Part shown: in pieces, positions 50,268-59,477 of the stretch | How the letters are laid out: each line of letters starts with the position of its first letter | How positions within the stretch are numbered: position 1 is the first letter of the stretch | NCBI GenBank assembly: GCA_000200715.1 | Contig: DP000238.1 | Location: 1,970,849-2,034,848, forward strand | Origin: Cenarchaeum symbiosum A | Lineage (GTDB): Archaea; Thermoproteota; Nitrososphaeria; Nitrososphaerales; Nitrosopumilaceae | DNA length: 64,000 nt | Reading direction: 5' to 3' | Notes under the pieces: generated by a model | What the model saw: the letters and a program-made list of their open reading frames with translations, nothing else | The model's database searches: none | What the model was told of the DNA's origin: nothing | Translations under genes and position numbers: made by a program

Positions 50268-51281
50268 ATGACACGAAAGGCCGCACGCAGGCGCAAAGCA
50301 GGAATGGACAGACGGGATTCTGGCCGGGATGGTCCCGGGGGGCCGGCCGGGGATCCCATACAGGGCGACCTTGGGGACCTGCGGGCCTGGGGCTTTACCG
50401 GCAGGGAGAGTATGGGGGATATGCGCGAGGCGCTGATCGGCACGTTAAACCGCATGCTCGATGATCCAAAACAGATGCGCGAGGTGATCGCATGCAAGCC
50501 CGGCGGGTTTGAGCACATACTTGCAGGGTTTGCAGAAGAGATAATGAACGACCCGTCCCGCCCTATCTTCCGTGACGGCTCGGAGGTGGAGATGCGGCAT
50601 CTCCTGCTGATCATACTGTTGTATTTGCGGGGGATGCCCGTCCAGGGCGCCCTGGCTGTGATATTTGGCGTGACCCCCGGCACTGCTTCTGCATACCTTG
50701 GATACGGCATGACTGCGTGCCGCAGGGCCGTGCTCACCCCTGTCAAGCTGGCCGCGCGCATGCTTGACATGGTCAAAAATAAAGAGTACGAGGATCTTGA
50801 CCAGGTGGCGCCCGCCTATATGCTGTTTATCGAGCGGACGGATATCCCGTATACAAGGCTGGATGGCCGCACGAAAAGCGGGGCGGTCAGGGGGAGCCAC
50901 GTGACGCAGGATGTATTGGTCGTCTGCACGGGAAAGGCCAGGGTGGTGGCCATGGTCGAGATACCTTCGGGGGGCAGCCCGCTCGGGGCGCTGGCAGATT
51001 ACATGTCCGGAGAAGGCGGCTTTCTTGAGGAGATAACCCGGCCGCTGTCTGATGGGACGCGCTGGTCGATTGTTCCCAACGAGTGCTTTCGGGGGGACTT
51101 GGAAGGGTCTTTTCCGCGCAGGCCTGTTCATGCAGATCATGTAGAGCACGAGTATGCAGACGCGTATGAGACCGGGAACATATTCCAGTTGATGAACGGG
51201 ATAAGCAACTCGTACATCGAATGGGAGCAGAAAGCAGGGGAGGGGCCGTGGGCGGATGGCGCCATGGATGATTTGGAGTGA
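50268..51281 (+). CDS. Family B protein 5: single module S
   Basis: 337 residues. Basic N-tail (TRKAARRRKAGMDRRDSGRD), then GGFEHILAGFAEEIMNDPSR, PIFRDGSEVEMRHLLLIILL, YLRGMPVQGALAVIFGVTPG (the clearest HTH-like segment of the family), KNKEYEDLDQVAPAYMLFIE, VLVVCTGKARVVAMVEIPSG, YMSGEGGFLEEITRPLSDGT, RWSIVPNECFRGD and a final helix IFQLMNGISNSYIEWEQ. The strand RWSIVPNECF stands where DDE enzymes carry their second Asp. It is the last gene of the array and is followed by an AT-rich gap. Confidence 0.62.
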   Translation: MTRKAARRRKAGMDRRDSGRDGPGGPAGDPIQGDLGDLRAWGFTGRESMGDMREALIGTLNRMLDDPKQMREVIACKPGGFEHILAGFAEEIMNDPSRPIFRDGSEVEMRHLLLIILLYLRGMPVQGALAVIFGVTPGTASAYLGYGMTACRRAVLTPVKLAARMLDMVKNKEYEDLDQVAPAYMLFIERTDIPYTRLDGRTKSGAVRGSHVTQDVLVVCTGKARVVAMVEIPSGGSPLGALADYMSGEGGFLEEITRPLSDGTRWSIVPNECFRGDLEGSFPRRPVHADHVEHEYADAYETGNIFQLMNGISNSYIEWEQKAGEGPWADGAMDDLE

Positions 51282-51469
51282 TCATGCCTGCTTACAGGGG
51301 AAAGCCGACCGGGTAAGTAAAACGGCGTGGGGATATAACACCTACAGGTGACATTGGAACTAACAGCAGGTGGAGGAAAATAGCATTTAACGTCACGTTC
51401 ATTGTGCTGTATAACGTGTACGTACTGATTGTATCTGATATTGCTAAATATATTTGACAGGACTTAGTG

Positions 51470-52426
51470 TCAATTCATTATACTATTGTCAAAAAATTCA
51501 TCATGATTATCGATTTTGCCTTCTAAAAAATAATGATATTTTTTCTTACAATTGTTAAGATGTTTATATTCTATAAATAGTTTAAAATAATAACCACTTT
51601 TTACGAATTCGTCTCTACCCCACCTCATTTCTATTTTCCTACCATAACTAACGCTCTCGTTGACTCCCAATGAGTTTATGTTTTGAGTATCTTTGTCGTT
51701 ATTTCCCACATTGCCTATTGTAACTTCCTCTGCATTTTTTGCTTCTCGCATCGCGCGATTTCTAAGATCATCTGCTCTTTGTCTTAGATCTTTTACATCA
51801 TTACGCCGCCATATTTTTTCTTTTAACTGTATATTTTTCTTGCGTATACGATCAGCTTCATCAATCATATTCATTGCCTCTGTTTTTATCCCTCGCCATT
51901 TACTCTTCACATCTGTGGATGTAGGTTTTGCTTCCAACTGAAGTATTTTCCTATTCATTTCCTCTTCCGCACTAGTTGCTATCGCCTTAATCATGATTAC
52001 ATCAAAAGTGTGCATGTAGTCTATCAAAAAATGTTTGGGCTCCTTGAAAACTAAAAAAACTGTTTCAATATTCACGGCCGGAATGGACCCATAGTTTCTC
52101 AGTCTTATCTCTACTTTACCATCGGTTGTTCTGAATGGAGACTCATTCTCTGAAAAAACATCCCGACCAATAATGGGTCTTATGCGGGCAGTAATATCTC
52201 TCTTGAGATGCATTACGTAATATCCTGTGGCAGATGCCGCTCCTGCCGCAACTATTACTGCAAATAAAGGTGATGCAGTGATAGCTTTCTCCCACCATCC
52301 CAACATACCTTCTACCTGTGCAACCGATGTCATCACTTCTGATTGATTGCCGTCCTCCCCCATGACCATTCCTGTGTTATGCACGGCAGCCAATGCTAGT
52401 ATCAAGATAATCATGCCGCGGTACAA
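51470..52426 (-). CDS. AT-rich secreted/membrane coiled-coil protein
   Basis: 318 residues: an N-terminal signal-like segment (GMIILILALAAVHNTGMVMG), a second hydrophobic helix (about 52-72, PLFAVIVAAGAASATGYYVM), a beta-rich part (TDGKVEIRLRNYGSIPAVNI), and a long charged coiled coil (about 160-240, with EADRIRKKNIQLKEKIWRRN and LRQRADDLRNRAMREAKNAE), ending in a polar tail. The coding DNA is AT-rich like the 38-41 kb island. The TTG start at 52426 is about 29 nt from TTATATC (minus strand, 52451-52457); ATG 52414 is an alternative. It is divergent from the S-layer gene. No family recognised. Confidence 0.65.
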   Translation of the reverse strand: MYRGMIILILALAAVHNTGMVMGEDGNQSEVMTSVAQVEGMLGWWEKAITASPLFAVIVAAGAASATGYYVMHLKRDITARIRPIIGRDVFSENESPFRTTDGKVEIRLRNYGSIPAVNIETVFLVFKEPKHFLIDYMHTFDVIMIKAIATSAEEEMNRKILQLEAKPTSTDVKSKWRGIKTEAMNMIDEADRIRKKNIQLKEKIWRRNDVKDLRQRADDLRNRAMREAKNAEEVTIGNVGNNDKDTQNINSLGVNESVSYGRKIEMRWGRDEFVKSGYYFKLFIEYKHLNNCKKKYHYFLEGKIDNHDEFFDNSIMN

Positions 52427-52911
52427 TTAGCTCGCACCTGTGGGCATTAGGATATAACTTGTCTGAGTCCAAATGATGCAGGGATTCCACAGGACGTCTA
52501 ATTCACAACAAACAATCTCTGGACCTGCAGGATGGATCCTTGCCATTTCGGCAGGCCTGTCGAGCTCCCATCCGGCCTACCCTGACTGTTCTTATCTGCC
52601 TCAATACTCTTTTCCATCTGATCAATCTTGAGACTAAGAGATCTACTCTTGGTCTGCTTGGCACAGACGCTAGTAGACAATACGGCAAGGTTTACGTCGT
52701 TCACACTACTTGGCTCCTCAGAAGACCTCAGATCGCTACACTGTACGCCGATCCCAGTGTTTTTAACAGAGCAGGACATAGCATATTCAGGCATGGTACA
52801 CAGGGCCTATTCACACCTGGCAGGCCTCCAAAGGCCCAATTCGTGCCTAGAAGGCTGTACCATTTGTTCATTAGCCTTTTATACTCACAATCGAGAGCAA
52901 ATGACAATAAT
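52427..52911. other. Region upstream of the S-layer-like gene
   Basis: 485 bp without a supported gene. The S-layer frame is open back to 52540, but that extension is not signal-peptide-like, and the TATA element TTTTATAC (52877-52884) lies within it. On the minus strand 52498-52794 encodes a partly coiled-coil frame (SLKIDQMEKSIEADKN) with no promoter; it may be a relic. Confidence 0.4.
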
Positions 52912-55900
52912 ATGAACAACAAACTAGGACGAAAAATAACTAGTCTTACGATAATGACGATAATGGTCGCAGGAGGGGTGACGTTCGCGTTCCCGCCTGC
53001 GATACCGGCATACGCACAAAGCTCAGCAGAGTACCTGTTCGTATCGGCAGCCAATCCCGACTTTGAGAACAGCTTTGCTGGCCCGATGGTCATCGAGGTT
53101 ATTGTCAATGATCCGGATCTCAAAGAGATAGACGAGGCAGAAAGCGAGCCAGACGTTACCGTCAATGGCCAGGACCTGACAATGGTCCAGGCGACAGACG
53201 GCAACTGGTATGCATACTTTGCAGATCAGACTATGGCAACAAGAGCTGATAATATGGTGGGCATCAATGGTACCGGTTTGGACTTTGGGAAGATGTGTTC
53301 AGAAAACAGTGAGTTGATCAAGACGCTTAAACGCTATCAGGATACTGACGGTGTATTCTTTCAGTACGATCTTGTGAACTGTGATGAGACCGATCTAACT
53401 ACTTCAAACCTCTTTGGTAATGAAGATACCGTCGAACATGATAACATGACAGTGATAAGAGAGGAGAAGCTTCCAACCGCTAACGACGTTCCAGTACCAG
53501 GTGTGACAAGGGGACAGATCAACGTTCTGTCTAACGAATTCCCTGCTATCCAGCTGTATGACTTTACGGTAGATGGAGACGTCGAGGTAAAGTTCAACAG
53601 GGGTGGCGGAGTTCAGCAGATCGACCTGAAATATCTAGATGATATGGGTGATCTTGTATCGTGGAGTCCAGACAGATCCGAATATCCTCTGGATGCACAC
53701 GTACATGTCACAATAAACGACATCCAACTGAACATTGATCCGACAGACGAGGATTCTTGGACTTTTGACGCTACCGAGGATGACACACGTACATACTATC
53801 AGATCTTTGACGAAAATGGCGATTTTGCTCCATACACTGAGATACCAGTTAGAAACAACATTAACCAACTAACCCCAATCGACGTGGGTCCACTCAACTT
53901 TGAGGACAATGGTGTATTGGAAGTCAATCCCAAGACGCAGGGTACAGATGTTCTAACAGTAAGCGACAATGATGACCAAATACTTGGCATGACTGACAGT
54001 GTGCCCTTCGACTCTCTCGGCCTTCAAATAACGTTTACAGAGACGCAGTCAAACTCCGGCATATTCAAGAACACTGACGAGGGAGACTCTGCAAACATCC
54101 GGATTACCGATAATGCGAGCAGGGGAACCACCGCTACAGTCGAGTACAATGAAGTGGCAGGCTCTGTAGTAGTCTCCAACTTCTTTGGCTCCATAGAGAT
54201 AGACGAGGATCACGTGGGCGGCACTTGGAACTCCGGCGAGGAGATCCATGTGACGGTTACCGACCAGGATGCAAACAAGAACTCGCTTGTAGACGAGGAC
54301 TTTGACCTGTATGATCCCGATGTGGCACTGGTACCTTCTGTCAGGATAGGCGACCCGATTACCGGAGCCGACTTGATTGAGGGCACTGTGCTAGCTATGA
54401 GCGGCATGCAGAGTGTTAGTGGCATCACGTTCCACACCAGCTCTACTCTTGATCAAGTCCTCCCTACGGTCGTGAGTGCAGCTAATACGGTTACAGGCAC
54501 TCAGGACTCGCTCAACTCGACAGAGGATCATGACTGTGCCAATCTTGTAGGTAATGATTTCTGTGTAGAGGCCTTTAGCGACAGGATCAGGATAAACCTC
54601 TCCAAGGATACACAGTTCGGCATAGGTGCCAGCGACCCCTCACCTCAGGATACGGCAGAGATAGGGTTCACATTTGATCGCAATGTCACAGGAGACATAG
54701 TGGAGAAATGGCTGGTCAACGGCACTGATGATGCAAAGTATCACTACCTCAACTATGACCTCAGGGCGTTTGAGCTATCAAGCGACGACGCTGATGAGAA
54801 CTTTGCAGGTGGAGATATAGAAATCATCATAGGCGGCACTTGGACAGGCCACGGTGCTAATGACGCAACACACTATCTTGAAGGTCAGGACGACTTTGCA
54901 GGACTGGTCAGCCTCGATGAGGCAAACAGGAACTCAAATGCCGATCCTGAAACTATGGATCGCCACATAACGACATCCTTGGCGGATGCAATTGGCAACC
55001 TGCACGTGCACTTTACCATAGAGGGCATTGGTACACCTATCTTGGATGCGGGAGAGTATCCAGTAGCAGTAGACTTGTTCAGGTTCGGCCAGACAGGCGA
55101 CGGAGACGACTTCGATGACAGGTTCAACGATGCCATATACAGGATCGAACTCGAAGAGAGCGGCGACAATACAGGTGCCTTTGAAGGCAGCATGGAGTAT
55201 ATCATGCTTAACCAGATCAATGTAAACGATACAGTGACGTACGAGGCAATCTCCCCGGTAGACGATGAGGTAGAGCTCATTGTCCACGAGGACCTTACCG
55301 ACGAGGATTCCGTCAGAGTCAACTACCTTGACCTCGGCGGGGACGGTGTATCCACCCAGGTCGCAGACCAGGTGGCGGCACCAACCCACTCGGGTTCGGT
55401 ATCCTTTGATGCTGACAACTACAAGGTTGCAGATACCGTCACAGTGACGGTAGACGATCCTGATCTCAACATAGACGTAGAGACCATAGATGTCTTCACA
55501 GTTGTAAATGAGGCAGACGATGCACAGGATGCAGTCGGCGCTGCCGGCTACGGAATGAACAGCAAGAACGAGCCCTTTGGGCGCCTGCTGGACATCACGT
55601 TTGACGACGAGATATGGACAGAGGCCAATGTTGGTGACGAACCTAATGCGGCATGTACGCTTGAAGACGGAGTCGATCGCGGTCTTGCCGCGACCGGCTT
55701 TACACTCAAGGAGACGGCCGCCGATTCAGGTCTGTTTACCGGAGACTTCCAGATACCGACACGATATTGTCCCGCAGACCCGGACTTTGGCGATGAAGAT
55801 GGAGTCACGACCACTGGTACTGACATGGAAGTCAACTATGTCGACTATCGTGACGCGTCTGGTGAGATAATCGAGGTAGGCGACAGTGTGGGGCTCAGGG

Positions 55901-58080
55901 CCAATACCGGCTCTGTAAGCCTTGACAGGACTGTCTACCCGGTTCCATTTGGCGGTCACCTCGACGGTGAGTTCAACTTCCCAATACATGCTGAAGGACA
56001 AATCCTTCTCCCCAATAACGAGATTAACCCCAATAACTTCCTTCCTGAAGGAGTTCTTACCATACATGCCCGGATAAACGATCCGGACTTTGACGTATCA
56101 GCAAGCGGTGAGGATAACATTGCAATAACAACCAACAGGAACGACGGAAACAGGGATAATAGTGATGGCGATGACGACGATGGTATTGACTTTAACAGTG
56201 ACGGCACAGTAGACATGGACAACGGTCCACACGGCCCTGTATTATTCACCATATCCAGGGGCGGCAATACCGTATACCATGCAACCGCAGGTGCTCCCGA
56301 TGCTCGGGAAGCCGTAGCTCTCGCTGATGATATGTCAAACGTTTTTGAGCCTGAACTAGCTCCGTCTAACGCCGTTCTACCCCAGGAACTTGGTCCAATA
56401 AACGAGATTGCCCCAGATGCGGGCATCTTCGAGGTGGACCTCGAGATAGCCTGGAATGACGGCCCCGATGGCATGCTACTGCAGGGAGACATACTCACAG
56501 TAGAGTATACCGACCCGACAGACGCATCAGGTGACCCGAATACCGTAACCGATTCCGCAACCTTTGACCTCAGAAACGGCGTTCTCCAGTCCGACAAGTC
56601 GGTCTACATCATAGGCAGTGACATGATCATTACCCTGATAGAGCCTGACTTTGACCTGGACAACGATGCAGCAGAGACCTACCCGCTCACCCTCATAGAA
56701 TGGGATTCTGACGCGGGTTCGGCCACTCTTGGCAGCAACGAAGAGGACTTTGATCCCGAGCCATCCGATCTCAGGGAGACCGGTGACAGCACTGGCATAT
56801 TCCAGTCTGTTATAGAGATCCCAGAAGAGGTCGAGAATGACAGGATTGAGAGAGGCGAAGAGGTAGAACTCGAATACACCGACTGGGGGCCCTCTGGGGC
56901 CGACTTTGTCGGTGAAGAGGACGAGGACATCAACCTGACGATATTCACATCCAACTTTGGCGCGACCATCGAGCTGGACCAGAAGGTCTACACGTGGACG
57001 GACAAGGTGTACATTACCATAGTTGCACCCGACCACAACTTTGATGACGACCTGATAGACGAGATTGGCGAGACCAACCTGGACGAGATTACGGTCTCTA
57101 CCAGGGAGGCAGACCTTGACAACTATAAGCTTGACGAGACAGGACCTGATACAGGCATATTCACGGGTGAAGTGATCCTCACAGGGTTTAGATTCGACGT
57201 GGATGGCGACTTTGGCACAGGCGATAACAGCGGCTTTGATACTGTTCCACGTACCGGAGGCGGCGGACCGACAGACGGCTTTTTGGAGACCAGCGAGGAT
57301 GACGGCCTTACCGTCTCCTTTGAGTTCTCTGAAGACGAGACTGTCGTAGGCTCGGCGCTTATCCGCTGGAACATCGGCGAAGCACAGTGGCTGGAGGCAG
57401 CATATCCGGCAACAGGCACAGGCGTGGTCCGCGTTGTGGACCCAGACCTGAACCTGAACCCGGAGGCTGTCGACAACCTTGAAGTTGACGTATGGTCAGA
57501 CTCTGACGCAGGAGGCATTCAGCTTACTGTAACAGAGACCAACGAGGCCACCGGCATATTCGAAGGAACTGTCTCTTTCACTGTCAATGATCAGTCATCA
57601 GGCCACAGGCTCTATGTCGCCGAAGGCGACACTGTGACTGCAAGGTATGAGGACAATACTCTTCCGGATCCATTCACTACCGCGGACAACCTCGACATCA
57701 CGGGCACTGCCATCATAGGCACGATAGTACCACCTCTTGAGAGAGTGGATATCATCGATGCCAGACTGGTAGACTCGTTTGGCGGGGCACTGACTACCGT
57801 GGCAGTCGATCAACAGGTACAGATCACAGCCGATCTGGCAAGCGGCCAGGACAGGGACCAGACATTTGCGTACCTGCTCCAGGTCCAGGATGCCAACGGC
57901 GTGACAGTATCACTTGCATGGATCACAGGATCGCTCGCGGCTGGACAGTCGTTCAGCCCGGCGCTATCCTGGATACCCGAGGAAGCAGGCTCGTATACGG
58001 CAACCATATTCGTCTGGGAATCAGTTGACAACCCAACGGCGCTATCCGCGCCAGCAACGGTCCAGATAACAGTAGCGTAA
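52912..58080 (+). CDS. S-layer-like surface protein, copy 1 (intact)
   Basis: 1722 residues, the size and style of the S-layer protein of thaumarchaea such as Nitrosopumilus. A signal peptide covers about 1-35 (KLGRKITSLTIMTIMVAGGV then AIPAYA, probable cleavage after AYA). The mature chain is very acidic and rich in Thr, Asn and Gly, made of repeated beta domains that each carry a motif of the form ET-x3-(T/S)G-x-F-x-G: TETQSNSGIFKN, EESGDNTGAFEGS, KETAADSGLFTGD, RETGDSTGIFQS, DETGPDTGIFTGE, TETNEATGIFEGT. A different, CARDB-like C-terminal domain (about 1600-1722) ends it. ATG 52912 has a short leader after TTTTATAC (52877-52884). A poly-T terminator follows. A near-identical partner faces it. 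Confidence 0.9.
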   Translation: MNNKLGRKITSLTIMTIMVAGGVTFAFPPAIPAYAQSSAEYLFVSAANPDFENSFAGPMVIEVIVNDPDLKEIDEAESEPDVTVNGQDLTMVQATDGNWYAYFADQTMATRADNMVGINGTGLDFGKMCSENSELIKTLKRYQDTDGVFFQYDLVNCDETDLTTSNLFGNEDTVEHDNMTVIREEKLPTANDVPVPGVTRGQINVLSNEFPAIQLYDFTVDGDVEVKFNRGGGVQQIDLKYLDDMGDLVSWSPDRSEYPLDAHVHVTINDIQLNIDPTDEDSWTFDATEDDTRTYYQIFDENGDFAPYTEIPVRNNINQLTPIDVGPLNFEDNGVLEVNPKTQGTDVLTVSDNDDQILGMTDSVPFDSLGLQITFTETQSNSGIFKNTDEGDSANIRITDNASRGTTATVEYNEVAGSVVVSNFFGSIEIDEDHVGGTWNSGEEIHVTVTDQDANKNSLVDEDFDLYDPDVALVPSVRIGDPITGADLIEGTVLAMSGMQSVSGITFHTSSTLDQVLPTVVSAANTVTGTQDSLNSTEDHDCANLVGNDFCVEAFSDRIRINLSKDTQFGIGASDPSPQDTAEIGFTFDRNVTGDIVEKWLVNGTDDAKYHYLNYDLRAFELSSDDADENFAGGDIEIIIGGTWTGHGANDATHYLEGQDDFAGLVSLDEANRNSNADPETMDRHITTSLADAIGNLHVHFTIEGIGTPILDAGEYPVAVDLFRFGQTGDGDDFDDRFNDAIYRIELEESGDNTGAFEGSMEYIMLNQINVNDTVTYEAISPVDDEVELIVHEDLTDEDSVRVNYLDLGGDGVSTQVADQVAAPTHSGSVSFDADNYKVADTVTVTVDDPDLNIDVETIDVFTVVNEADDAQDAVGAAGYGMNSKNEPFGRLLDITFDDEIWTEANVGDEPNAACTLEDGVDRGLAATGFTLKETAADSGLFTGDFQIPTRYCPADPDFGDEDGVTTTGTDMEVNYVDYRDASGEIIEVGDSVGLRANTGSVSLDRTVYPVPFGGHLDGEFNFPIHAEGQILLPNNEINPNNFLPEGVLTIHARINDPDFDVSASGEDNIAITTNRNDGNRDNSDGDDDDGIDFNSDGTVDMDNGPHGPVLFTISRGGNTVYHATAGAPDAREAVALADDMSNVFEPELAPSNAVLPQELGPINEIAPDAGIFEVDLEIAWNDGPDGMLLQGDILTVEYTDPTDASGDPNTVTDSATFDLRNGVLQSDKSVYIIGSDMIITLIEPDFDLDNDAAETYPLTLIEWDSDAGSATLGSNEEDFDPEPSDLRETGDSTGIFQSVIEIPEEVENDRIERGEEVELEYTDWGPSGADFVGEEDEDINLTIFTSNFGATIELDQKVYTWTDKVYITIVAPDHNFDDDLIDEIGETNLDEITVSTREADLDNYKLDETGPDTGIFTGEVILTGFRFDVDGDFGTGDNSGFDTVPRTGGGGPTDGFLETSEDDGLTVSFEFSEDETVVGSALIRWNIGEAQWLEAAYPATGTGVVRVVDPDLNLNPEAVDNLEVDVWSDSDAGGIQLTVTETNEATGIFEGTVSFTVNDQSSGHRLYVAEGDTVTARYEDNTLPDPFTTADNLDITGTAIIGTIVPPLERVDIIDARLVDSFGGALTTVAVDQQVQITADLASGQDRDQTFAYLLQVQDANGVTVSLAWITGSLAAGQSFSPALSWIPEEAGSYTATIFVWESVDNPTALSAPATVQITVA

Positions 58081-58100
58081 GACTAGAAAGTTCACATTAT

Positions 58101-58119
58101 CTTTCTTTTTTTTATTTTG
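58101..58119 (+). terminator. Poly-T terminator of S-layer copy 1
   Basis: CTTTCTTTTTTTTATTTTG, about 20 nt after the stop: a T-rich archaeal terminator without a required hairpin. The whole 40-nt 3' flank (58081-58120) recurs after copy 2. Confidence 0.65.
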
Positions 58120-58289
58120 ATTAAAACTTGATTCATGCAGCGCGATGTGCTCGGCCTATTCTACAATCTTTCACACCTCCCGATCACCAGGTGTTTGGCA
58201 CTCTGCATTCAACAGCGGAGAAGACACGATAGATTTGAGGCGAACAAGTTATGATATGGTGGTAGTTTTAGCCAGTCCTGGGACAAATA

Positions 58290-58490
58290 TCATGTATGCG
58301 GTTTTTCATCACGCGTGGCCCCCAACATCACTATGAAAAGCCCGGCCACTAGTATCACATAGTATGTGACGCGCTCCCCAAGCTCCGGCTCCCTCCCGTT
58401 CTCATAGTTGGATGCTATATTGAATGCCATGTATGCAACGCCGACCACGGCCACAATGATGCCGATTTTGATGACGGTGGTCTTGTGCAT
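58290..58490 (-). CDS. Small two-helix membrane protein between the S-layer copies
   Basis: 66 residues: two hydrophobic helices (about 6-24, VIKIGIIVAVVGVAYMAFN, and 40-56, VTYYVILVAGLFIVMLG) joined by a short polar loop (ASNYENGREPELGER) and a charged C-terminus. ATG 58490 lies 26 nt from TTTTATTG (58513-58520, minus strand); the extension to ATG 58523 lacks a promoter. It is the only gene I can support in the 1.3-kb spacer. No family recognised. Confidence 0.6.
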   Translation of the reverse strand: MHKTTVIKIGIIVAVVGVAYMAFNIASNYENGREPELGERVTYYVILVAGLFIVMLGATRDEKPHT

Positions 58491-59437
58491 GTATGACACA
58501 GTCAGTTGCACAATAAAACTCATGCATGATTCCTACTGCGAAAGCTGTGCTTGGGAGGTCTCAATTTTTACAGCCGCGGCTAAGATCTGCCCTCGTTGAT
58601 TATGCCCTATCTGGTCTGTCGCCGTGTCGAGTCGTTAATCCCCCGGATACTGACTGTGCCCCTCATCCAGCCTGCACCAACTGCTACATCAAACTTGGGC
58701 ATGCATCTACGCTCGGTTCTTTCTCGCACCCGCTGTAGGCGTACAACATAAGCCACCACAGGTGTCTCACACTATACAGAGCCACTTCTAGTACTGTGAG
58801 CAGTATACGAACAAGTCCAAGGCCGACCCTGCATCATACAACATCAAAAGGAGGGGCGCGCATACGAGGACAGGATAGCAAAGCCATCGGTCCTGGAATA
58901 TGACCAGTACGACGACTTCAAAAAGGCCCTGGACGCGGATGTTGATGGGCATGTTCGGGGCAGGCACGACTAGACCCACTCGCTGGATGGGGGAGGACAT
59001 CAATGACTGACGAACCTAATTACGGGACAATAGATCACTAGGTTGACATCTAAACATTTAAATAATTAAACGGTATATTACTTAATCTGTCGCGGTAGCA
59101 GTCTACAGGAAAGACTGTATTCACAACGGAGGAGGAAAACCAGACCGGTGGGGCTCCCTTGAAGAGTACTGGGACGAGAGCCCCTACACCACGACAATTC
59201 CCTATCCGCACACGGCCCATTGGCCGACTTTCCTCTCCTTTTTCCATAATTCAAAATTAGACTCTGGTCAACTCCCGGTTTTTACTGCGGTATATAGTTC
59301 GGGTCTTTTCACCTCTGAGAACAGGTAGCTGTCGGAGGCTGCCATATGCCACCATGAAAATCTAGTGATGGCTGTGTAAAAGCTATAATCGTATTGGACA
59401 GCAACCTACAGGGTGCGCAGCATACGCTGGTGTCTAG
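58491..59437. other. Spacer with decayed coding fragments
   Basis: About 950 bp. Plus-strand protein-like fragments in shifted frames occur at about 58798-58850 (EQYTNKSKADPASYN), 58850-58971 (RIAKPSVLEYDQYDDFKKAL then DADVDGHV) and 59105-59230 (YRKDCIHNGGGKPDRWGSLE then EYWDESPYTTT). They look like remains of one or two genes broken by frameshifts. No RNA gene or mobile-element end is recognised. Confidence 0.45.
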
Positions 59438-59477
59438 TCAAAATAAAAAAAAGAAAGATAATGTGAACTTTCTAGTC
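59438..59477 (-). terminator. 3' flank and poly-T terminator of S-layer copy 2
   Basis: Read on the minus strand, the 40 nt after the stop are identical to the 40 nt after copy 1, including the T-rich tract, and the match ends abruptly beyond it. Confidence 0.65.

Noticed and set aside
43606-51281. Active insertion sequences
   Set aside because: No terminal inverted repeats or target duplications are seen, the promoters are uniform and host-like, and the catalytic acids seem absent.
52498-52794. Minus-strand coiled-coil frame as a gene
   Set aside because: Part of the translation looks real, but no promoter is seen and it overlaps the S-layer upstream region; kept only as a possible relic.
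52540-52911. N-terminal extension of the S-layer-like protein
   Set aside because: The extension is not signal-like, contains the TATA box, and the signal peptide begins at the ATG at 52912.
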